Positions 1 to 4,845 of a DNA stretch of 6,609 nt are shown here, piece after piece. The stretch is from Methanobacterium sp. (lineage in GTDB: Archaea; Methanobacteriota; Methanobacteria; Methanobacteriales; Methanobacteriaceae). The notes beneath the pieces are model-generated. The model saw nothing but the letters and a program-made list of their open reading frames with translations, was not told the origin of the DNA and did no database searches. The translations under genes were made by a program, and so were the position numbers. The stretch lies in contig PMNN01000224.1 in the NCBI GenBank assembly GCA_003161815.1, forward strand, positions 7,309 to 13,917, written 5' to 3'. Each line of letters starts with the position of its first letter. Positions within the stretch are counted from its first letter, which is position 1.

Positions 1-455
1 AGGGCATCATTAACCCTATCTTTTATTATATCCGCGATCCGTTCATCAGCTCCCAATGGCTCAGTGTAGATGATTTCGCCTTTAAATTGGATTTCATCTG
101 TTCCGTCATCGTGGTTATGGCTATGATTATGTTCTTGGTCTTCCTGAGGATTGTGATCTTCTTGAGGAGTATTTAATCCCAAAATGTGGGGTATATCCTG
201 GGTGGTATGCACTCCGGGAGCTAGAAATACTGGGGTTACAATGATTTTATCTACACCACTGTTTGCGAGATGGTTTATAGCGGCCGGTATTGATGGTTTT
301 GACATGTTCATGAAGCCAACAGCAACAGGGTAATCTGTTTTTTCTTTATAAATTTCAGCTATTTGACTTATTACGTCTTTTCCATAGGGTAATCTACTAC
401 CATGACCAACCAAGAGTACTCCTATATTATTTTGCGAGTTTGAATTTGTATCCAT
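1..455 (-). CDS. cfbA: Sirohydrochlorin cobalt/nickel chelatase, CfbA/CbiX-small type (3' end off window)
   Basis: It inserts Ni2+ or Co2+ into sirohydrochlorin, the first committed step to coenzyme F430 in methanogens and to cobamides by the anaerobic route; it acts in the cytoplasm, and the small archaeal form is a homodimer (family knowledge). In the sequence, 151 codons are readable before the window edge. The core begins at residue 11 with IGVLLVGHGSR, where H18 matches the first metal-binding histidine. PVFLAPGVHTTQDIP follows at about 75-89, with H83 as the second. Residues 101-115 carry five histidines (H101, H109, H111, H113, H115) in an acidic, polar loop, followed by the beta strand and helix EIIYTEPLGADERI at about 127-140. 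The ATG at 453-455 is the only plausible start, since no other ATG or GTG precedes the HGS motif. It has AGGAG at 465-469 with 9 nt spacing and lies inside the end of the DUF35 gene (29 bp overlap), which suggests an operon. Only the last few residues should be missing. Confidence 0.92.
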   Translation of the reverse strand, partial: MDTNSNSQNNIGVLLVGHGSRLPYGKDVISQIAEIYKEKTDYPVAVGFMNMSKPSIPAAINHLANSGVDKIIVTPVFLAPGVHTTQDIPHILGLNTPQEDHNPQEDQEHNHSHNHDDGTDEIQFKGEIIYTEPLGADERIADIIKDRVNDA

Positions 456-825
456 ATGATATTACTCCTTCATCGCCTTCTTCTTTTATTTTTCTGAAAA
501 CTAATTCTACATCATCACCTATTTGAATGTCGTTATTTTGACAGTCTACTATTTGACTGGTTATCTTGGCACCTTCTTCTAATTCTATTATAGCTACTGT
601 ATAAGGGGATAACGCTTTGAATTCTTCTGTAGGGGTGTGTATAATGGAGTAAGTATAGATTTTTCCTTTACCACTAAATTTTATATTCTCTAACTTACCT
701 TTTCTCCGGCATTCTGGACACATAACTCTTTTTGGAAAGTACGTTTCTCCGCAACGGGTACATTTTGATCCTATGAGGTTATATCGTTGTGGAATGTGAC
801 GCCATCCTCTTACGATGTCTTTCAT
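427..825 (-). CDS. Zn-ribbon OB-fold protein, DUF35 family (acyl-CoA-associated)
   Basis: A 132-residue protein with the complete architecture of the DUF35 family. The N-terminal helix (residues 1-20, RGWRHIPQRYNLIG) leads into a rubredoxin-like zinc ribbon with C22xxC25 and C36xxC39 and then an OB-fold from about 45 to 130 (GKGKIYTYSIIHTPTEEF, YTVAIIELEEG, IGDDVELVF). Known archaeal members bridge acetoacetyl-CoA thiolase and HMG-CoA synthase in the mevalonate pathway, channelling acetoacetyl-CoA; other members serve other thiolase-like partners. No thiolase or HMG-CoA synthase gene is in this window, so the partner here is not known. The start is well fixed by GGAGG at 833-837, 7 nt upstream of the ATG. 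The gene heads a transcript with cfbA, whose start codon lies inside its 3' end. Family assignment is firm; the mevalonate role is an inference. Confidence 0.9.
   Translation of the reverse strand: MKDIVRGWRHIPQRYNLIGSKCTRCGETYFPKRVMCPECRRKGKLENIKFSGKGKIYTYSIIHTPTEEFKALSPYTVAIIELEEGAKITSQIVDCQNNDIQIGDDVELVFRKIKEEGDEGVISYGYKFKLAK
465..469 (-). promoter_or_regulatory. Ribosome binding site of cfbA, inside the DUF35 gene
   Basis: AGGAG lies 9 nt upstream of the cfbA ATG (453-455). The site falls within the last codons of the DUF35 gene, so cfbA can be initiated independently although it overlaps the upstream reading frame. It supports choosing this start. Confidence 0.75.
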
Positions 826-832
826 TTTTAAT

Positions 833-837
833 CCTCC
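833..837 (-). promoter_or_regulatory. Ribosome binding site of the DUF35 gene
   Basis: A full GGAGG lies 7 nt upstream of the ATG at 823-825, the strongest Shine-Dalgarno site in the left half of the window. It fixes the start of the DUF35 gene. Confidence 0.85.
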
Positions 838-968
838 ATTTAAAACATAAATTTATCAAATGTTAATATTGATTTTATCATTTCTATTATCTTTTAATCT
901 TATAATCTAAGGAATTTGAAAATCAGTCTTAATTATAAAATTTTTTTCGTTATAATTTTGGTCATTTT

Positions 969-984
969 CTATAAATATATAAGC
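969..984 (-). promoter_or_regulatory. Candidate TATA promoter for the DUF35-cfbA transcript
   Basis: On the minus strand the sequence GCTTATATATTTATAG resembles an archaeal box A (TTTATATA-like). Transcription would start about 25 nt downstream, near 950, and leave a leader of roughly 125 nt before the DUF35 ATG. The surrounding spacer (826-1103) is extremely AT-rich, so a chance match is quite possible. No other feature or plausible gene is seen in this spacer. Confidence 0.35.
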
Positions 985-1103
985 TTTATTCTTATCTGAA
1001 ATTTAATTTGATTTATGAAATTAGCGAAGTAATCAATTCCGATTTAATAAGAATTATAATAATTATCATCGCTTAAATTTTTTAATAGATACAATATTTT
1101 AAC

Positions 1104-1718
1104 TTAAACTTCATTATAAGCAGTTATAACAACCACTTCTTCAAAGAAATATTTTTCCCGAGCAGTTGCAGAAGCCTTAAAACCAAGTTCCTCGAAATCA
1201 TTTAAAGTATTATCTACATCAGATAAAGATGATTGTACCAGCTGTACACGACCACCAGGATTTAGATAATCTTTAACTCCCTCGATGAATCTGTCTATAA
1301 CTTCTCTACCGTTAACTCCACCGTCCCATGCTGCATTTAATTCATCGTCAATTTTTTCCTCATTTGAAGAGGGAAGGTAGGGTGTATTGAATAAAATAAG
1401 ATCGAATTTCTCATTATTTACTGGTTCAAAGAGATATCCCTCCCTTAATTCTACATTATAAGCTTTGTTGCTTATTATATTTTTAACAGCACATTGTAAG
1501 GCATAGGGGTTTATGTCGGTAGCAATTACCATCCGTGCTTTTCTAGCAGCTATAATTGCTATAATTCCCGTGCCAGTACCAATTTCCAGGACACGGCTCA
1601 TTCTCTCCACTTCTAGGTTCTCTGCAAATAGAAATGTATCTTCAGAAGGTTCATATACCTTTGGATGACTTTGATAGCATATTCCTTTATATTTTTCTAG
1701 CATTTTTTTAACATTCAC
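1104..1718 (-). CDS. HemK2/Mtq2-type N5-glutamine methyltransferase (release factor modification)
   Basis: An S-adenosylmethionine-dependent class I methyltransferase of 204 residues, of the archaeal HemK/PrmC-related group whose eukaryotic counterpart (Mtq2/N6AMT1) methylates the Gln of the GGQ motif in the class 1 release factor. Visible motifs are VYEPSEDTF (21-29, the family's N-terminal signature), EIGTGTG (45-51, SAM motif I), the acidic D68 at the end of strand 2, NTPY (111-114, in place of the usual NPPY), and WDGGVNGREVIDRF (131-144), which is characteristic of the Mtq2 branch. The start is uncertain. The reading frame opens with GTG at 1718, but no Shine-Dalgarno site precedes it. 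An in-frame ATG at 1701-1703 (residue 6) gives a length before VYEP that fits my recollection of relatives better. The gene is 113 bp downstream of the AhpD-like gene and follows ksgA in the wider cluster. aRF1 as substrate is inferred from the family. Confidence 0.88.
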   Translation of the reverse strand: MNVKKMLEKYKGICYQSHPKVYEPSEDTFLFAENLEVERMSRVLEIGTGTGIIAIIAARKARMVIATDINPYALQCAVKNIISNKAYNVELREGYLFEPVNNEKFDLILFNTPYLPSSNEEKIDDELNAAWDGGVNGREVIDRFIEGVKDYLNPGGRVQLVQSSLSDVDNTLNDFEELGFKASATAREKYFFEEVVVITAYNEV

Positions 1719-1745
1719 ACAATTTTTTAATTAAAAGATGATTTA

Positions 1746-1757
1746 GATTTATTTAAA
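1746..1757 (-). promoter_or_regulatory. Weak candidate TATA box upstream of the HemK2-type gene
   Basis: The minus strand reads TTTAAATAAATC. A start of transcription about 25 nt downstream would fall near 1726, only some 8 nt before the GTG, so the message could be nearly leaderless, in keeping with the missing Shine-Dalgarno site. An alternative box (AATATATATT, about 1808-1817) would give a leader of about 80 nt. Both lie in AT-rich sequence and neither is secure. Confidence 0.22.
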
Positions 1758-1831
1758 CATTTAATTTTTGTAGCTATCCATTCAGTTAAATTAAAGTAAT
1801 CTTTTGTAATATATATTGAAGTCAATTTTAA

Positions 1832-2143
1832 TTATAATTTACCTTCAAATCCATCTAAAGCTGCAGGCAGTGCCTCAAGTACAGGTGTAAGACCAGAAAG
1901 ATGAAGATTTAATACCACAGCACCTACAATTTCATCACGACTTGATCCTTCATTTTTAGCCATAAAAGCATGTAGCTTCACACCAGTGGGATTTCGATTG
2001 GAGGTTTGTATAGCAATATTAATTAATTGCTTTGTTTTAGCATCTAATCCTTCCAACGATTTCTGAGCTTCGATCAAATCATTAAAACGGGCTGCAACAT
2101 CTGGACATTCCTTTTGAAATAATTTATATGGATTTTCATTCAT
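1832..2143 (-). CDS. AhpD-like / carboxymuconolactone decarboxylase family protein lacking the redox CxxC
   Basis: A small all-helical protein of 103 residues of the carboxymuconolactone decarboxylase/AhpD superfamily. The family helices are recognisable: LDAKTKQLINIAIQTS (33-48), VKLHAFMAKNEGSSRDEIVGAVVLNLHLSG (55-84, the conserved His followed by the G-x-x-x-x-EI segment) and a C-terminal helix around LTPVLEALPAAL (85-96). Where AhpD-type members have a CxxC followed by His, this protein has N51-P-T-G54 with H58 kept, so peroxiredoxin-linked disulfide chemistry at that site is not possible. The only cysteine is C13. The actual substrate is unknown. The ATG at 2141-2143 is preceded by GGAGA at 2154-2158 (11 nt downstream gap to the ATG). 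It starts 24 bp after the ksgA stop codon, so it is probably cotranscribed with ksgA. It is the only gene in the middle block without an obvious link to translation or transcription. Confidence 0.82.
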   Translation of the reverse strand: MNENPYKLFQKECPDVAARFNDLIEAQKSLEGLDAKTKQLINIAIQTSNRNPTGVKLHAFMAKNEGSSRDEIVGAVVLNLHLSGLTPVLEALPAALDGFEGKL

Positions 2144-2167
2144 TATTACTTCATCTCCAAATATAAT

Positions 2168-3004
2168 TTAATTATTCATTTTATTCATTAAATATTTCAA
2201 TTGATTTGAAATAACCATAATTTCTTCTGGTGTCAATTTAATTACTCTATCGTTCATCAATCTTTCATCTAAATTTGAAACAATGTCTTTAACAATATTT
2301 TTATCCATATTTGATATTTCGTGGAAAGAATCAATTAGAGCATTCCTTACTTTTTTATTTTTATGCTGGAAAAGTGCTCTAGTTATATTGAAAAAGAATT
2401 CATCAATATCTAATTTAGGATTAGGAGTTAATTTAATTACAGCTGAAGATACCTTTGGCTGGGGAAAAAAAGAATTCATTGAAACTTTGAAAAGTAATTC
2501 TACATCTGAACATACGTATAACATAACTGAAAGACGAGAATAATTAGTATCACCTGGTTTTGCTATCATCCTTTCAGCAAATTCCTGTTGGTACATCAAT
2601 ATTGCGTAATCAAAATTTTCTTTAAGTAGTTTGAAGGTTATGGGTGAGGATATTTGGTAGGGCAGATTGGAAATTACTTTATTAAATGATGGAAGCTTTA
2701 TTTTAACCGCATCACCTATTATTACCTCTACATTCGTTATTTTAAGATTTTTGAGCCTTTCTTTTAATATCTCCGCTACTTTTTGGTCCTGCTCAACTGC
2801 CACTACTTTACCAGCCATTCCAGCTAATGGTATTGTTAAAGTCCCGATACCGGGACCGATTTCTAGAATAGTATCTTTTAGGGAGATATTTGCATGATTC
2901 AGTATTTTGAACAGTATTTGAGTATCTATTAAATAATTTTGACCTTTTCTTTTATTCAGTCTAATACCATTTTTTTTTAATATTTTTAGGGTATCCGCTA
3001 ACAT
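2168..3004 (-). CDS. ksgA: 16S rRNA dimethyladenosine transferase KsgA/Dim1
   Basis: It dimethylates the two adjacent adenosines in the loop of helix 45 near the 3' end of 16S rRNA, using S-adenosylmethionine, late in assembly of the small ribosomal subunit (family knowledge). The 278-residue length is normal. Motifs in order: RLNKRKGQNYLID (15-27, motif X), ILEIGPGIGTLT (46-57, SAM motif I), VVAVEQD (67-73, motif II with the ribose-binding acidic residue), GDAVKIKLP (97-105), ISNLPYQISSPI (111-122, containing the catalytic NLPY), MYQQEFAERM (137-146) and FFPQPKVSSAVI (179-190). The C-terminal helical domain (about 195-278) is complete. The ATG at 3002-3004 has no clear Shine-Dalgarno sequence. 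A good TATA-like box lies about 55 nt upstream, so the gene may have its own promoter as well as following DUF655 at 83 bp. Confidence 0.97.
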   Translation of the reverse strand: MLADTLKILKKNGIRLNKRKGQNYLIDTQILFKILNHANISLKDTILEIGPGIGTLTIPLAGMAGKVVAVEQDQKVAEILKERLKNLKITNVEVIIGDAVKIKLPSFNKVISNLPYQISSPITFKLLKENFDYAILMYQQEFAERMIAKPGDTNYSRLSVMLYVCSDVELLFKVSMNSFFPQPKVSSAVIKLTPNPKLDIDEFFFNITRALFQHKNKKVRNALIDSFHEISNMDKNIVKDIVSNLDERLMNDRVIKLTPEEIMVISNQLKYLMNKMNN

Positions 3005-3052
3005 TTATAGACTCTGTACTGTTCGAAAAATAATTATTTCAAAAATAATATC

Positions 3053-3067
3053 AAAATATATATTTCC
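3053..3067 (-). promoter_or_regulatory. Candidate BRE/TATA promoter for ksgA
   Basis: The minus strand reads GGAAATATATATTTT, a purine-rich BRE-like stretch followed by a TATA box. A transcription start about 25 nt downstream (near 3032) would give a leader of roughly 28 nt before the ksgA ATG, a normal archaeal geometry. It lies 23 bp or less after the DUF655 stop codon and would drive ksgA and the AhpD-like gene. A 12-bp AT-only palindrome (AAATAATTATTT, 3028-3039) sits at the predicted start point. Confidence 0.42.
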
Positions 3068-3087
3068 AATTCTATGGATTACAGCTT

Positions 3088-3684
3088 TTAGAATTTATGA
3101 TAACTAGGTTTTTCTTTTTTCGGAGGTCTAGTGAAGACTATGTACTTCCTTTTACCCTTTTTATCACCGTTTCCTTCAAGTTCCAGGAGTATACGTTTGG
3201 AAATGAGCTTAACAGGATCTGCTAGCATGGGCACTCTTTCTTTAATATCTTTAAAACTCTCAAATTCTTTCTCTTTACGTGCATTTAAAATATCCCACAT
3301 ATGTTTTTTTCCAATACCTGGTAAAAGTTCTATTTGATGAAGTCGGGTTGAAATTGGACCTGCATCATTGAAAAATTGGACGTACTTATCCTCATGTTCT
3401 TTTATAATTTCTTCTATCACATAATTCAATTCTACCCTGGCGGTGGAGGTGAGTTTATCATATTTAAGTCTGCCGTTCACCCGGGCTATTTTATCCCTTT
3501 TCCCCGCTCCAATGTAAACTTTTTCATGTATATCTAGGTTAACCTTTTCTTGGGGAGTGAGTTCAAGTAGAGTAAACTCCACTATACCTATTGCTTGAGC
3601 TACAGGTTTTCTTTTAAATGAAGATGAACCTTCCTTTACATAACCTAAAGGAAGATAATCCAAAATAATCGCATAATCTTCCAT
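3088..3684 (-). CDS. DUF655 archaeal protein with helix-hairpin-helix (predicted nucleic-acid binding)
   Basis: A conserved archaeal protein of 198 residues, family DUF655; its biochemical role is not known. The N-terminal half (MEDYAIILDYLPLG at 1-14, then VEFTLLELTPQEKVNLDIHEKVYIG at 35-59, R-rich VNGRLKYDKL) looks like a beta-rich, OB-like domain. Residues 112-170 contain a helix-hairpin-helix unit: IELLPGIGKKHMWDILNAR, with the LPGIGKK hairpin at 121-127, then MLADPVKLISKRILLEL. The C-terminal tail (174-198) is very basic (KKGKRKYIVFTRPPKKEKPSYHKF region). HhH plus basic tail points to RNA or DNA binding. Its constant placement between rpoF and ksgA in euryarchaea suggests a job in ribosome biogenesis or RNA processing (inference). 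The ATG at 3682-3684 has GGTGG (3689-3693) only 4 nt upstream. It lies 137 bp after rpoF, with a probable own promoter. Confidence 0.93.
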   Translation of the reverse strand: MEDYAIILDYLPLGYVKEGSSSFKRKPVAQAIGIVEFTLLELTPQEKVNLDIHEKVYIGAGKRDKIARVNGRLKYDKLTSTARVELNYVIEEIIKEHEDKYVQFFNDAGPISTRLHQIELLPGIGKKHMWDILNARKEKEFESFKDIKERVPMLADPVKLISKRILLELEGNGDKKGKRKYIVFTRPPKKEKPSYHKF

Positions 3685-3750
3685 TTAACCACCGATTTTT
3701 AATTCAATTAATTCAGAAACATCGACTAAATATCCTTTCAAAATTTGAAA

Positions 3751-3761
3751 CAATTTATAGC
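3751..3761 (-). promoter_or_regulatory. Candidate TATA box for DUF655
   Basis: The minus strand reads GCTATAAATTG. Transcription about 25 nt downstream would begin near 3730 and leave a leader of about 45 nt before the DUF655 ATG. It sits between the T-tract after rpoF and the DUF655 gene, where a new transcript would be expected to start. Confidence 0.38.
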
Positions 3762-3808
3762 ATTAATTTTAAGTAAGTAAATTTCTTTAATAATGACTTA
3801 AATTTGCT

Positions 3809-3815
3809 AAAAAAA
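3809..3815 (-). terminator. Poly-T intrinsic terminator after rpoF
   Basis: On the coding (minus) strand there is a run of seven T, six nt past the rpoF stop codon and preceded by ATTTAA. Archaeal RNA polymerase stops at such oligo-T tracts without needing a hairpin. It would end the rpl21e-rpoF transcript. No other tract this clean follows a gene in the window. Confidence 0.5.
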
Positions 3816-3821
3816 TTAAAT

Positions 3822-4172
3822 TTATGATTCTTCTTCACGGTACTTATTTATTATTTCTAATAACTTTTCCAATTCTTCTTTTTTATGAGAACCTCTTTCC
3901 TTAGCAAACATGAGCCTCATATCAGGCATATCCTTGGGCATTATATCCGCTAATTTGACAGACTGAGCCTTTTTAACTATTTCATTAAGTTCAGGCACCA
4001 ACTTACTAGCGGCTTCAGAATCCAGCTTTGCAAACTTAACCACGTGATCTAAAACTAAATTCTGCTCATAGGTTAACTCATGATCTTCTTGACGTTTCTC
4101 TAACATTTCTTTAATTTCTGCAATAGTGATGGGATCGGTTTCAATAACTTTCTTTCCAATCATCCTAATCAC
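3822..4172 (-). CDS. rpoF: DNA-directed RNA polymerase subunit Rpo4/RpoF (Rpb4 homologue)
   Basis: Subunit F pairs with Rpo7/RpoE to form the stalk of the archaeal RNA polymerase, which helps open-complex formation, binds the emerging RNA and influences processivity and termination (family knowledge). The 116 residues show the Rpb4 pattern: [14 protein letters not shown] (17-30), [30 protein letters not shown] (33-62, the HRDC-like helical bundle) and a C-terminal helix ending with [16 protein letters not shown]. The frame opens with GTG at 4172, which overlaps the TGA of rpl21e (4169-4171) as GTGA, a common sign of translational coupling. An in-frame ATG at 4161-4163 (residue 4) would give the start MIGKK, which resembles other archaeal RpoF proteins as I recall them, and has GAGTGAT just upstream as a partial Shine-Dalgarno match. 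Either start is possible. A T7 terminator follows directly. Confidence 0.95.
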   Translation of the reverse strand: MIRMIGKKVIETDPITIAEIKEMLEKRQEDHELTYEQNLVLDHVVKFAKLDSEAASKLVPELNEIVKKAQSVKLADIMPKDMPDMRLMFAKERGSHKKEELEKLLEIINKYREEES

Positions 4173-4459
4173 TCTTGCATTTTAAGATGTTCTGGTCTCA
4201 CAATCAATCTTTTAGCCTTGTTACCATCATTAATTGCAACTATATATGCTCGGCCACGTTTTTCAGCTATTTTACCAGTTCTTCCATGAAATCGTGGGTG
4301 TGGTTGACCTTTATGAATACTGGGATCTATTATAATATGAACCAAATCATTTTCATCAAAAGTCTGTATCCGCTTTGTTATAGGGTTTGATCTACCCGCC
4401 CTTATAGTCTTTTTGAGTTTGTAACGTGTTTTGCTTTTAAAACCTCTTGATCTTCTCAT
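4169..4459 (-). CDS. rpl21e: Large-subunit ribosomal protein L21e (eL21)
   Basis: A ribosomal protein of the 50S subunit shared by archaea and eukaryotes and absent from bacteria. The 96 residues have the normal archaeal length. The basic N-terminus ([17 protein letters not shown]) is followed by [30 protein letters not shown] (23-52), the conserved [12 protein letters not shown] (54-65) and [26 protein letters not shown] (69-94), an SH3-like barrel. The ATG at 4457-4459 is fixed by GGAGG at 4469-4473, 9 nt upstream. It is first in a two-gene unit with rpoF, whose start codon overlaps its stop. Upstream is a 386-bp gene-poor spacer with candidate TATA boxes. Confidence 0.97.
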   Translation of the reverse strand: MRRSRGFKSKTRYKLKKTIRAGRSNPITKRIQTFDENDLVHIIIDPSIHKGQPHPRFHGRTGKIAEKRGRAYIVAINDGNKAKRLIVRPEHLKMQE

Positions 4460-4546
4460 TTTTTAAAACCTCCATTCGACTTAAAAAAAAGTTTGATAAA
4501 AATATTTCCTATAACTGAACCATTATTTGGATTAAATTAACTAATT

Positions 4547-4560
4547 AGATATATTTTTAG
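4547..4560 (-). promoter_or_regulatory. Candidate BRE/TATA promoter for rpl21e-rpoF
   Basis: The minus strand reads CTAAAAATATATCT: an A-rich BRE-like run followed by TATATC. Transcription near 4527 would give a leader of about 67 nt. A second possible box, GGAAATATTTTTATC at 4495-4509, would start transcription close to the GGAGG ribosome site. The spacer is too AT-rich to choose firmly. Confidence 0.33.
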
Positions 4561-4627
4561 TATACAATATTATATTTGAATTTATTCGTATTAAATCAAA
4601 AACTGGTTAATGAACTATTAAAATCCC

Positions 4628-4750
4628 GCGTTGAATAGAATCATCTAAATAAAGAATTTTTATACCTTAAAACTCCATAATATTAGTTTAAATACAGTTT
4701 TTTATAATAATTTGATTAAATTCATATTAAAAATATTTTCTTATTCAACG
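4628..4750. repeat. 9-bp inverted repeat pair with 105-nt spacing
   Basis: CGTTGAATA at 4628-4636 is the exact reverse complement of TATTCAACG at 4742-4750. The pair lies in the spacer between pus10 and rpl21e and could close a long stem around 105 nt of AT-rich sequence, but pairing beyond nine bases does not continue. It could be chance. Confidence 0.3.
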
Positions 4751-4845
4751 TTTATAATACTATCTAAAAACTATTTGTATTAATTCTCAGTGAAGCAATA
4801 AACATGGTTTTTTTATTCAAAGATTCATCATATGATTAGAGAAAC

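Larger units (their letters stand above)
4460..4845. other. 386-bp gene-poor spacer between pus10 and rpl21e
   Basis: No open reading frame with a ribosome binding site is found on either strand. The longest minus-strand ATG frame I noticed here is about 13 codons. No tRNA-like cloverleaf or snoRNA box C/D pair was recognised. It holds the rpl21e ribosome site (4469-4473) and candidate TATA boxes. A small GC patch (CCCGCG, 4624-4629) stands in otherwise almost pure AT. A further TATA-like element (minus strand GGTATAAAAATTC, about 4658-4670) lies some 25-30 nt upstream of that patch, and a pair of 9-bp inverted repeats is present. A short non-coding RNA is possible but not shown. Confidence 0.5.

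Noticed and set aside
1013..1069. Minus-strand 18-residue hydrophobic frame (MIIIILIK...) in the spacer upstream of the DUF35 gene
   Set aside because: No ribosome binding site, very short, and its Ile content is what AT-rich spacer DNA gives by chance.
2283..2897. Plus-strand open frames of 86 and 76 codons within ksgA
   Set aside because: They lie opposite the fully conserved KsgA reading frame, show no family motifs and have no ribosome binding sites.
3131..3337. Plus-strand open frame of 68 codons opposite DUF655
   Set aside because: Antisense shadow of a conserved gene; Ser/Phe/Leu-rich composition reflects the complement of Lys/Glu codons.
3768..3802. Inverted repeat TTTAAGT / ACTTAAA after the rpoF terminator, as a hairpin terminator
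   Set aside because: Only seven AT-rich base pairs, and it lies beyond the T7 tract, so it cannot be the stem of that terminator.
4175..4390. Plus-strand open frame of 71 codons opposite rpl21e
   Set aside because: It lies antisense to a ribosomal protein gene, has no ribosome site and no recognisable domain.
4827..4836. Palindrome ATCATATGAT just after pus10, as an operator or terminator stem
   Set aside because: A 10-bp palindrome without extension or a following T-tract is expected by chance in AT-rich DNA.
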